From contig VXAA01002999.1 of the NCBI GenBank assembly GCA_013399115.1, positions 914,718-978,717 on the forward strand: 64,000 nucleotides of DNA. The letters are read 5' to 3'. The position numbers were made by a program, and so were the translations under genes. Shown here one piece after another: positions 52,511 through 63,368 of this stretch. The stretch is from Anseranas semipalmata (Eukaryota; Chordata; Aves; Anseriformes; Anseranatidae). Below the pieces are notes generated by a model. That model was not told where the DNA came from. It saw only the letters and a list, made by a program, of their open reading frames with translations, and did no database searches. The first letter of the stretch is position 1; the number at the start of each line of letters is the position of its first letter.

Positions 52511-55500
52511 GTAAATCAAGTAACAGCAGAATATGGCCTACAGGAGACCACCTCCTCCCTCCATGTTTGAAAATTACACTAAAATTGCAATTTAAGTTAC
52601 CAAGTTCTGGTTCTCGATAAATTAAAAGTGTGTAATATTTGAAGTGTTTCGTGTAAAAGGTTGGGAGACTTCTAATAACAATACCACAAAAAAAAAACTT
52701 TGTTTTAACAATAAATATTCACAGCAATAAAATTGCTGAGGTTGCATATTCAACAGCATGCATATCACAAGGTCCTTCGAGTAGATAATGCCTTATATCA
52801 ACCTTTGTTTAAGCCCTGGTTTCATATAAAACACAGAGCAAGCCTTAATGCTCTTTGTAAAATATGTTCCTCAACTTTGGAAGTTAAGAAGCAGAGACTT
52901 CATCTTTTTAAATGATTGCAAACTATTTAGTAAATGAAATGTCTCAGCATTCCTGCTAGTTGTATAGTGTTATGGATCATGACTTTTTCTTTAACTTTGA
53001 CTCTGCTTTTTGAACCATATTAAAGGAACCTGAATTTTTAGTGAAATTTAAGTCAGAAGTAGAGAGTAAAAATATAAAAACAAACAAACAAAGAAACAAC
53101 AACAACAACAAAACAGATAAAATCATGAGGCAGTGGCAGAGTTTGTTTTCATTTATTGCTGATTAATTGATTATAGGCGACAGTAAAGGGAAATAGCTGC
53201 AAGCAACTCCAGTGCCATGTTGTATTATTTGCTTCAGTGACAGCTCCTAGACTTTATGGCAAAAGTTCTGCTCGTATGATGAAGTTGTGCATGTGAAGGC
53301 ACAAACCCCATGAATTTGAATTAATGGATCCTATTACCTGTGCTGAACTACATTTTTAGTTCCTTTTCAAGGCACTGCATGTCCTGCAGCAGAATAGAAG
53401 TACATACTTCGTCAAAATTAAAGAAGATACAATACTCTAAACACTTTTGGGTTTAAAAAAATACACAGAAATCAGTTGATGATTTGATTTTTCAAGACAA
53501 ATAATGTATGTTTGTATGCAAAAGTTACATAGCTGCCTTGGAATCCTTCAGGCAGCTTTAAAAGGTCAGAAATAGCGTGTTCATTTTACTAGTATTGTAG
53601 CTATTTCTCTTGCATTTATTTTCTAGTGACATTCTTCTAGAAATGACAGTTTCCAAACATTTATAAATAATCTCTTCATCTTGTTTTGACCTGCTTGTTA
53701 CCCAAGTTTTGTAGTAGATGGTGGGTGGAGGAGGAGGTTGGTTTCATTTTAGTTTAAGAAAGTGAAAATCTTTATAAAGCAATAAAATTTCAGAGTGCAA
53801 ATCATATATCTCATACTACTGTGATGTTTTATTAATATTTCAATCTCTTTGAAAATTTGCCATAGATTTTGTAAACAACTAGCTGTGAGAATGGACCTTG
53901 CCTCATGTGTACACTGCAGATTTCACAACTTTTTTACTATTCTTATTTCATATCAGTAAGGTACAAAAATGACACCAGTGCTATCCATGTCAAGTTTGGG
54001 CAGTCTCCTGCATCCCTTCACAGCCATTTTGTTGTGGTGAGGATCATATGGCCAGTGATTGCTGCTAACGCAGGTTTGGAAGTACCATTGGTGACATTTG
54101 CTGTTTGAGTGACATGTTTAATATAGTGATACTTGGAATCCAGGAACGACCAACCAGCACAGAAATGCATATTAAAAAAATGGAAATTATTTAAAATGTT
54201 TCCTAAGTTATGAAAAGAACAAAGATTTATTGGCATTTGAAATAGTCCTTTTTTGGCAAAAGAAAACTAGCAGGACACTAAAATTTCCAGAATCCTGATA
54301 CCAGGGATTTTTTAAGGATATGGAGAAATAATTGCAAATCCAACTGAAAGTATACAAGTGTGCACTTAAAAAAGTAACAGTCTCGTATCTGCAAAATGCA
54401 CCATTTTCTCATCCTTCAATTTAAAAGTTGTAGCACCATGTTTGTTTTTTTTCTTTTAATTTATCTAAATGCAATCGCATAAATATGAATAGAAGGGCTG
54501 TACTATTGATCCATAGTGGTTTATAGGCTGCTTATCTGTAAGCGTAATCAGTTGCAAGGGTGTCTGTAATGTAATGAATAAAGCAGTATTTTATATGTAA
54601 AGTATTTACGGCTGCTGTAAGAGGGGAAAATATATTCTGTCCTTGAAGTGCTAACTCACACATGCAAATAATGGATAAAGCAATTGAGCATTTAGAAATG
54701 ATGATGTAGTTCTGCATGGAAGAAATCTATGATTTTACAGGCTGGTGGCCTGATCATTCTGAGGTACCTTCTTCACAAAGGGATCTTTTAGGAACTGCTT
54801 GGACTTAACCTGGCCTCAAAGGCCAGCCAAGATTCTGCATGAAGAAGACATGACAACTGAGTAAACCTTGCCAAGTTAGAGGTGAAAAGCAGTTCCAGAT
54901 TAAACACCTCTCTGGTCCACCCTTTCTTTTCCATCCTCGTAACTTTTGCAGAGAACTCAGGAGCAAGTTGAGAGGAGCCTGCCTGATGTGCAAGAGAACT
55001 CAGATACTTTGAAGTTAAAGAAATCAAAGGGATGAGGCAGAATAACCGAATCTGTAGCTACAAAAGCTATGGGTTCAGCATCTCCATGATGACACATACA
55101 GTGGCACATTTGAAATGACACATTTACCAGCCTTGTATACCTTAACTGTGTAATTCTCTGAGCTCCCAACAACGACACTCCTCAAAACACGGGTTTGGTA
55201 CCAGGATCCACCATTATAGGGATGTCCATCTCTGTCACACTTGCACTGGTGTCCCCCCTCTCCTCTTCTGTGAGTTTGTGTGCCAGATGGAGCTGATCAG
55301 CATGGTGCTGAACCCACTGACTGCCTGTGCTGTGGTTCCTGTGCTGCTCCATGGGACTCCAAGATGGAAGGGATATGCCCTGTATTCCATATGCAGAAAG
55401 GTCCCAATGCACCTAGTGCCTTTTACAGGACCCTCTGCTCAAAGTGCCTCCACAGAAGACTCATGCATGCCTAAAGGGCTTGCTGGAACGGCAGCTTTAC

Positions 55501-56055
55501 CCAAGCACCGTGATGTAGCCTAGCATGATCCATACCCTGAGGTTCCTATTTTATCACAGGATGCCACAAGGAACCTCATGGGCCAAGAGTACATTGGACA
55601 AAAAGATGAGGCTACAGAGTGAAACAACAACAAGCTTCATTCAGGATTCCTGTGAACATTTTGGCAGCTGCTGATTGTATCCCAGTTAGTCTAGGACTGG
55701 GCAAATGTATTGGCTCTGGCTTAAGCATGCTGTTGGTTAGGAAGTGAATGTCTACCACTGTCAAGAAAATCATCTATTTCTTGATATTTTTCAAAATTGC
55801 AAACTCAGTAATTCCTGTGGAAATCTGCTCGTTTTAGATGACTGAGAGTTTTCATCTTTTAATTTATGGCCAAAGGGAAAGTAATGAGTAAATACAAACC
55901 ATTTTATGCAGTGTACTGATAGGGGCCCAAAACAGTACAAAGACTTTCCTGGCTTTCCACCTGATTCACAAGAATTGTACAAAAGCTTCATGAACTTTCC
56001 AAACTATTTACAAATTCCAGTGTTCTTCAATCATCAAAGTTCAGCTAATATATGT

Positions 56056-56083
56056 TTTTATTATTATTATTATTATTATTATT
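56056..56083. repeat. TTA microsatellite
   Basis: About nine TTA units. An AAT array, its complement type, lies 500 bp downstream at 56577-56599. Confidence 0.92.
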
Positions 56084-56576
56084 TGAAGTCAAATTAAATT
56101 AGTGAGTTTGCTTGGTACTGACGTAAAATCAATTAAAATTTTGAAGTAGAAACAAACTTGGTTTGGGATACTAAGACTATTTAAACCATGTCAAAAACTT
56201 AAAACATATCTCACTGGGAAAGCTGACAGAAGAAAGAAAAAAAGTTTAACTGAGCTTTGTCTTCTACTATACATGCCAAACTCAGAAGAATCCTATGAAG
56301 GCAAGTCTTGTGCTTGAATTGTAAGAGAGCTGAGCTCGGTAAACTCACAGCATCTCATGGTAATCAGATCCGATCACTTAATTTAAGAGAAATAGTTTGA
56401 GATTGCACAGGCATGAAATAGAAATGTCTTAATCAAAACTACACAGGCAGAGGAAGAAATCTAAAGAAACAATAGAAGCTGATAATGAACCCAGTGGGGA
56501 AGAGAAAGAAAAAAACAAGGTGCATATACTTTATGAGATCTCTTGTATTTACAGCAAAGAAATGGACCTGAAATTA

Positions 56577-56599
56577 AAATAATAATAATAATAATAAAA
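56577..56599. repeat. AAT microsatellite
   Basis: About seven AAT units. It forms an inverted pair with the TTA array at 56056-56083. Confidence 0.9.
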
Positions 56600-57070
56600 T
56601 GTCTAGAAGATGCTGCTTTTTTGCTGTTAGATAAACATCCTGTTTCAGACCTGGAATGCCTACCTCTATACCTGTCATTGCTCTTTGTCAGGTACATAAA
56701 TAAAAGACGGTGTCGTTGTCCACCCTGAAGACTTAAACTGAAATTAACTCCACGGCAATCACCCCCATGGGGTCACAGGGAATCCTTCAGGCTTCTCCCT
56801 TCCACACACAAAGGCTGTGGAGAAGCCAAAACCATGATACTTGGGTGACAAATCTACCGTCGAAGTCTACATTTGAGAGACCTTTGCCAGCTTGTCGAAA
56901 CTGGCTTTGTTTTATTGTAATGAATGAGCTGTCTGTCCTCTGATAGTTTGTACTAGCTGGAGACTAGGCTTTCTGTTATAATTTAGGAAGATGAGAGATT
57001 TCTCTCTCACTCAGTGTACTAGGAGCATTTAATTGCAGCGTCTGTGTGTGTCTCTCTCTGCCCACTGCAG

Positions 57071-57226
57071 ACAGCTGGTCGGAGTGGTCGGAGTGGTCCG
57101 AGTGTGACTCATCTGGCATGCAGCTCCGTGTTCGTCAGTGCATTATTTTGTTTCCTGTGGGCAGCCAGTGCACGGGCAACACCACGGAGAGCCGAGCCTG
57201 TACTTTTGACTCTAACTTTATACCAG
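57071..57226 (+). CDS. SEMA5A: SEMA5A exon: atypical thrombospondin repeat 7
   Basis: The exon is 156 bp (52 codons), phase 1/1, with acceptor tgcccactgcag and donor gtgaga. It starts DSWSEWSEWSECDSSG. The 9-bp unit TGGTCGGAG is repeated three times (57076-57102, the third with one synonymous change), giving three WSE triplets and so a WxxWxxW ladder. Only four cysteines are present (12, 24, 34, 44) instead of six, and the CSxTCGGG motif is replaced by ECDSSGMQ. O-fucosylation is therefore not expected and the disulfide pattern must differ from a standard TSR. An N-glycosylation sequon NTT lies at 37-39. The exon ends FDSNFIP and is followed by an unusually long in-frame opening into the intron (to 57576). 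Confidence 0.96.
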
Positions 57227-60200
57227 GTGAGATCAACATTCTCCTGGAAGGATTAGTGAAATCTCTCAACGTTTCAGGAATGAGGCATAATACTGTCCCA
57301 CACGGAACTGTGCAGAGCCAAGACTTGGAACAGAATTGGCCTTTTTTCCTCCAAAGGGCACTGGTCTACTTACTAGGTAGACCTTGTGTTGCTAGACCTG
57401 GTGTCCTCATGAAAATCTGCCTCGTGCTGAGTGCTGTGGAGCTATCCTTACTGTCACCACCTGCAACTGGGGTTATTCAATGCCACAGCATTCTGCAGGC
57501 CCTCCCATCCTGTTTGGTAACAGGGTGTGGGGATGCGTACAGACAGCTAGAAGAACTAGTTTGCTTCTCACTTTAAAGTGTTCTTGAGACTTTGGGGTTT
57601 TTGGAGAAATGTTCCTCTAGGTTTTGTGATTTGTATATGCAAAAGTGGGTGCAGGGGTAGTTAATCTGGAAACCATTTCATGGAGTCCCTTAAATTAGTA
57701 ACCACCTAGAAAGTTAAATACTGTTAGTTGTGCCTCATGTACTTATCTCCCCAGTGAGCAGTAAGTACCCGATGGACAGTCATGTCAGGTATTATTCTAT
57801 AGCATTTGTCAAAAATTATGAATGTACTCTTTTTTTAAAAAGCAACAACAACAGTCATTTAAATCCACACAACAGTATTGGTAGCTATGTTACATTGCTG
57901 TTAACAGTCACCTTTCCATATGTGTCCATAATGAAGTCGGCAGTCTATTCACAGACAGGGAAATTTATGTTTTCATGTATCATTTGAAATGTAATTATGT
58001 TGGTTCAGTGCAGCAAACTTTTTTCTGCAACTAAGCATTATATACTGTATACGTACAATATTACAAAGAAATGAAGAAATTAAAACACTGTATTTACGGA
58101 TGGTCCATAGAAAATGGGAATAAATTCTTTAACTCCCAAATACTATTTTTTCCTCCAAAACCAATGTGAAAATGTCAATGTGAAAGCAAAAGCCACCACA
58201 TTGTATTTTCCCCTTTTTCTCAGGGTTTTGAAGCAGTTCACTTAATATTCACATTCTGAGAATCCCCCGCTTAATCCAGTATAAGCTCTATGTATTGTTT
58301 TGGAAAGTATGCATTTTCAGAGTCTGAAATGAGGAACGTTAGATGTATAAGTAGCAGCCACCTCTTCTCTGGCCTTTCTGCTTTGTTTGTCACTCCCCCT
58401 CAAATTTCTCATGTCACAGGAGATAGTCATGGCCCATATACTCGCCTTAGCCAAACTCACTTGCTTTCTTGGGACCTCTCAGCTCACTTTCACTCCTCAA
58501 GGTCCTGATACTCAGAGTTCTCTCCCTCTCGACTTCTCTTTCCTTTTCTAATTCACCTCACTCCTTTCCCCAGCTATCATACTGGCATGTCCACCCTCAC
58601 GTTCTCTCCTCTTCCTCCTCCTTACCTTAACTCTGTTCATCCACAGAACTTAATGCATGTAGAGCAATTCTGGTGGAGTGACTCCTTCTTGTCGTTGTTA
58701 TGTCTCCAGAGTTAATCCTTACCAACATAACCTTGCAGAGCTTTATGGATTTCTGGCATATTTTTTTTTCTGCTTTTTGTTTGGATTGTGAATTAACGGT
58801 ACGCTACCAGCCTTTAACTATCTGTGAGAGTGCTGTTCTATCAGGTCTGTTACTTTCTAATGTTGAGAATAGTATTGATTTAGCAGGTGAAGAAAGGTAA
58901 AAAAAAATGTGATCCACTTTAGCAGAAGTAGCCTGTGGTATGGTAGATATGTGGAAGTCTTAGCACTTTGTTTCACATCTGATAATATGCAAAAGCATCT
59001 TTCAGCAGAAACTTCCAGATGGAGAAGAGATTAGTTTTAAAGCCAGACCACTAATATAGTCTTTGCTTCTTTCCTCTTTTTCCATCAGACCTGCTTTAGC
59101 GTTTATAATCCCCATCCCCCAGAATCACACTACAAGGAATTCCTTCACTGCTCTGAGTCTGGATACAGATTCAAATTTTAAAGCTGTTTTAACAGGAAAA
59201 AAATTGAGAAACTTACATTCCATGCATTCTTGCAGCTGAATTCTGTCTTATTAATCAGTCCTTTTCCATTATCAAACATTTTTAATGTTCATAAAAGAAC
59301 ATCAGAATGGCCATACAGTTTCAGAGCGGAAGTCCATCTTGCCCAGGTCCAGTCTCCAGCAGTAGCTACAATGTCTAGGGAAGAAGAGAAACAAGACAAG
59401 CATTTATCATTCCACTCCCGCCTCCCTGTAGTTTTCCAGCCTTTGGCTACTTTCATTTCAGGAGAGTTTTTAAACCTGAGGTGGTTGATCCGTTTAATGC
59501 TCTGAAATGGTTCTCTCTCCAAGTAGTTGCCTGGGTTTTTTGCCTCTTTGTTGCATCTTGGATCATCTTTTGGTGGGGAGCCCACTCCGTTATTCCTCAT
59601 GCAGAAGCCATTGCATACCAGTGGCCGTCATTGCTGCCCTTCTCTGAACCTTCTTGTTCTACTAGAGCGTTCTGAGATGGCAAAACCAGAGCTGCACGCA
59701 GTGTTCAGGGTGTGGACAACTCATGGATTTGTAAAGACCCATAATGCTCATTTCCTGTTCTATTCACTATTGCTTTCTTGGTTGTACCTAGCATTTTGTT
59801 TGCCTTTTTGATTGGTTCAGAACACTAAGCTGATATTTTCATGGAACAATCTGTCATAATCCCCGGTCTCAATTCGTGAGTGGTAACAGTCAGCTCACAG
59901 CCATCATTTTATATGTGAAGCTAGGATTGCTTTCCACTCTACACTGATCTACGTTTTGTTTCATTTATGATTTTATTGCCTAGTTTTGGAAAGCCCTTCT
60001 GCAGCTTTTCACAGCGTGCCCTTATCCATACTACCTTAAATAATTTAATATCATGAGCAAACTTCAAAAACACATTTGCCTCCTCCCTTCCTAGCCCTTT
60101 GCTCAAAAGCTTAGGTTGCTGCAGGAGTGGTAACCTTCTTCCACTGTAAGAACTACACTGTTTTCTATCCTTTCCCTCATCTCTCATAGCTACTTTGTTT

Positions 60201-60912
60201 CTTAGGAAGCCTTTGACAAGGGATTTAAAGTCATTTCTGAAATCCAGGTGGGCTGTGTCTGCTACCTCATCCATACATTGACCCTTCCAGAGAGATTCAC
60301 AATGCAGAGAGGTTTGTAAGGCAGGAGGACTTCCTTTCACTGAAGCCCAGGTCCTTGAAGTAAAAAGTGGGAAAACTTGGTTGCCAACACATTTTTATTC
60401 AGTATTTATTCAGAATGCTTCCAAAGACAGAATGGTAAGGACGTTAGGTGGAATCACATCTTAGTAATTTACAACTGGGACCTGTGAAATTGGCAGTCAG
60501 CTTTTTTGAAAATTTGTAAATTCCCTCTTTTCACATTAGTGCTAGATGTGACTTCTAGAAGTAATGAGCCCATTTGAACACAAGATAATGAAACTGTCAT
60601 TAATTCTACCATTCAGAAATTCAGTGTTTTCTCAACATGGCTTAACTCCACAAAGAATGTTTTCATGTACAGTTCATCTTTTTAATTCAAGGGATATTCT
60701 GAGGCAAGAATTAAAAATATGTTACTGCTTTTGCTCGATAAACTAAAGAACCTGAAGACATCATGGAACTTTTTTGTTAATTTCATCACATCATAGTCAA
60801 AATCTTTTTTTGAAAGAATATATTTTTTTAAATCCTTACTGTGTTAATCAAATTACTAGTTGTCTTGTTATTTTTTTTCTCCATGGCATAAGCAGTTTAT
60901 TTGTTTTTCTAG
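57227..60912 (+). other. SEMA5A: SEMA5A intron between TSR7 and the juxtamembrane exon
   Basis: This is a 3.7-kb GT-AG intron. Its first 350 bases stay open in the exon frame. A pyrimidine-rich stretch lies at about 58500-58640, and an ancient antisense CR1 fills about 59285-60290. Confidence 0.93.
59285..60290 (-). mobile_element. Ancient CR1 LINE fragment, antisense (3' region into RT)
   Basis: On the plus strand the antisense CR1 signature starts with aacatcagaatggccataca. It then passes through the segment around ttctctgaaccttcttgttc, cagtgttcagggtgtggaca and catcattttatatgtgaagc, and reaches the segment equivalent to the RT motif near 60200-60280. In sense, that part reads DTAHLDFRNDFKSLVKGF, a degraded form of the usual Y/HLDFxKAFDxV motif. 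It is strongly diverged, so this is an old insertion. A minus-strand opening of 133 codons at 59939-60340 is a remnant of this element. Confidence 0.8.
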
Positions 60913-60960
60913 AAATATCGGTGGCACGATCCAGCAGCATAGAAGAAAAACGATGTGGCG
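60913..60960 (+). CDS. SEMA5A: SEMA5A juxtamembrane mini-exon (16 codons)
   Basis: This is a 48-bp exon, phase 1/1, with a strong pyrimidine-rich acceptor (ttgtttttctag) and donor gtaagc. It encodes EISVARSSSIEEKRCG, the extracellular stalk between TSR7 and the membrane helix. It is nearly identical to the human SEMA5A stalk as I remember it. It is too short to be recognised from open-frame length alone. The call rests on splice sites, phase and residue match with both flanking exons. It carries one cysteine and a basic/acidic patch (EEKR). Skipping would keep the frame and shorten the stalk. Confidence 0.93.
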
Positions 60961-63156
60961 GTAAGCTTTTGAGTTCTAGCTGTGTATTAAATGCTGAATT
61001 ATTGATTCCCTCTTTTTTCCATTTTTTTCACATTTTGCACTCTCTTAGTTTTATTCCACCTTCTAAATGCCACATTCTTATTATTTACACTTGGTCCAGA
61101 AATAAGGATGTAGTTACTACAGGATTCCTCATTAAATATCCAGATGCCATTGCTGACCTTTGAGATGAGAGCATGTATTATTGGATTTTTTTATTTTCTT
61201 GTTTTCCCTTATGACAGTCACCCTTCATGTCCCCAGAAGAAATTCCTATTATAAGCTAGTTATCAGTAGGTCAAAATTTGTAAAGTTGCTGCACCTTTTG
61301 CAGGATAATAATTTCACAAACCTCTATGGGACTCCAAATGAATAGCAGAGAGCCAGCCTTCTAACCCATTTAATAGCACAGACTATTTGGGACTATTTTC
61401 AGCTTTGCTGCCAAAGACAAAACTAAAAAGAAAAGTTCCATTCCAGAGAGTCCTGATGCTAGCGAAACAAATCTTGGAAGAGGAAACTGAATTGTTGAAA
61501 AAAAACCCAGACAATATGAAGAAGAAGAAAAAGGAAAAATGAGCATTTTTTTTGTGCTGAGCTATCACGCTTAGTCTGTGTTGTCATGGTAGTAGCTGTG
61601 GCCAGTTCTAGTATTCTTCCATCCACAGATAGAGTGTGTTTATAACCTAGTAAGGGACAATGAAAACACAGAGGTTAATCAAGGGCACTAGTGTGCATGG
61701 GAACGTGTTATGGGAGTCGGGGTAATGCGATTTGATTTTTTCCTAATTAGCGGTGGAACTCTGAAAACATTTGCCAAGTTCTACAACAGCGGGAAACTCA
61801 CCCAAGTGAAGAAGGATATTTCAGTGGTAATTTACATATTGGGGCAGTCAGCCTAGGTCAGTATTAGGTTGTGTTCCTTTTTTCCCAGTCAGTATGTAAA
61901 AGTCCTACCTTAGGGATTTGCCAAAAATGGGACCCATGTGCTGTCCTGTTTTTCTGTTTTACAGTGAAAAAGGTCTAATGTTTTTCAGACTAGTGCCAGT
62001 CGTTCAGTTTAAAATTAGTTTCATGTGTGCAACCACAAACAAATTTTCAGTAACATTAAGATGAAATTTGCACGATATTTCTTTCTTAGTCAAAAAGCAC
62101 AGCTCCAGTTGGAAATAACAGTGAAAAGAAGTGTAGTTTGTTTATTTCCATCTAATTCTACTTGTGCCACATCTGACCCAATTATCTGTATCCAGTAACA
62201 TCAGGAGGCAATTGCATTTTAGATTCCATTCTACAGTTTCATGCAGCAATGAGCCTTCTCTATGTTTTAATTCCTGTGTAGGTAGGGAGGGTTCCCATAG
62301 CCTGATCCCATAGTATCCTCAAAGGGCAGAGCGGACAGGGGAGGCCCGTGTGAGCAGTGCTGTGTTCTGGCAGCACTCTCTGGCTGCTGTGGTTAAAAGT
62401 ACACTGAGCTTTAGGGAGTCTCTATTTCTCCTCTTCACATTTTCCCCTGAAACACTGCTGTTTCTTCCTCACCTCCCCTTTACATAGAGAAAAAGTTCTG
62501 AAGACTGGAGAAGGGAACAAAATGGCCATATATCAAAGGTGCAGAAACAGCGAGACCCAGCAACAGTCAAAGCAGGGGATGGGAAAGAAGTATGCTAAGG
62601 TGTCTGGGACGGGCACTAAATAAGGGGGATCCTGAAAATATTTTAAGGGAAGCAGGTCTGTGATCTAAAGACATTAAGATTTTGTTCTGCCACAAGTCTC
62701 TATGTGTAAGACAAAGAACTAGAACAGCAGAGGAGGTGATAATGTAGTTCACTGGAAATAAGCCTTGTACATTATATACATAATTTATATATGAAAAAGG
62801 TTTTGCTGTAGAGTTCGCAGAAATAAATTTAGCTGAACTTTTGAAACACTTAGAAAAAGCAATTCATTCATCTGTTGTTTGGGTTCTGATCTTGGCTAAG
62901 CATCTTTCAAAAATCTCAGTCTTAATACTTGCAGAGATGTGTGGGTATCTAGGATTCTCATAATGATCCCTTCAGGGAAGTACAATGCATTTGCTCCTGT
63001 AGGGATAAACCACTGCAAATGAGATGTTTCTGGGAAACACGTGAAATTTCCCTTATCCATATTTGAATCAAGCATTTTTCTATGTTCTTCCCCAAACTTA
63101 AGCTTTTATTGCTACTTCCTTAAAAATAAGATTGTCTTCTTCTGTCCACTATGCAG
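60961..63156 (+). other. SEMA5A: SEMA5A intron between juxtamembrane and transmembrane exons
   Basis: This is a 2.2-kb GT-AG intron (gtaagc to actatgcag). The exon frame stays open for about 200 bases after the donor, to 61163. I see no repeat or gene of note in the rest. Confidence 0.92.
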
Positions 63157-63368
63157 AGTTCAACATGTTTCACATGATCGCAGTGGGATTAAGTAGCTCA
63201 ATACTTGGTTGCCTTCTTACCCTGCTTGTTTACACTTACTGCCAACGATATCAACAACAGTCCCATGATGCAACTGTCATCCATCCGGTGTCACCAGCTC
63301 CTCTAAATACCAGCATCACCAACCATATCAACAAACTGGACAAATACGATTCTGTAGAAGCCATCAAG
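63157..63368 (+). CDS. SEMA5A: SEMA5A exon: transmembrane helix and proximal cytoplasmic tail
   Basis: The exon is 212 bp, entering in phase 1 (acceptor tgtccactatgcag) and leaving in phase 0 (donor gtgaga). It encodes 71 residues, counting the split Glu. After EFNMFH comes a hydrophobic segment of about 21 residues (roughly 7-28: MIAVGLSSSILGCLLTLLVY), followed by the stop-transfer residues CQRYQQQ. The tail that follows includes VIHPVSPAPL and the stretch NKLDKYDSVEAIK. This matches the human SEMA5A transmembrane and tail sequence as I recall it. The remaining ~40 tail residues (human starts AFNKNN) are not in the last 630 bases, so the final coding exon is downstream. Retention of the following intron would add only VRSGSGAL and then a stop at 63395. 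Confidence 0.97.

Larger units (their letters stand above)
52253..57070 (+). other. SEMA5A: SEMA5A intron between the TSR6 and TSR7 exons
   Basis: This is a 4.8-kb GT-AG intron. It holds a CR1 3' tail close to its start, AAC-type and TTA/AAT microsatellites, and a GC-richer patch at about 55180-55500 with open frames on both strands that I could not identify. Nothing else is recognisable. Confidence 0.93.
33165..63368 (+). other. SEMA5A: SEMA5A gene, 3' portion (six coding exons, partial)
   Basis: Six exons on the plus strand join in phase to give about 343 codons that match vertebrate semaphorin-5A as I know it: tandem thrombospondin type-1 repeats, a transmembrane helix and a short cytoplasmic tail. 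Semaphorin-5A is a class 5 transmembrane semaphorin, an axon-guidance and cell-migration ligand at the plasma membrane. Its sema domain is known to signal through plexins, and its TSRs are known to bind heparan and chondroitin sulfate proteoglycans. All introns here are GT-AG. Exon joints are phase 0 (entering the first exon), then 1,1,1,1,1, and the last visible exon ends in phase 0. The 5' exons (sema, PSI, TSR1-2 and the start of TSR3) and the final coding exon are outside the window. SEMA5B is the main alternative, but the transmembrane and tail residues match SEMA5A. Confidence 0.97.

Noticed and set aside
60961..61163. In-frame readthrough of about 67 codons after the 48-bp stalk exon
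   Set aside because: The hydrophobic F/L/I-rich content is typical of T-rich intron sequence and no poly-A signal is obvious nearby; weaker than the TSR7 case.
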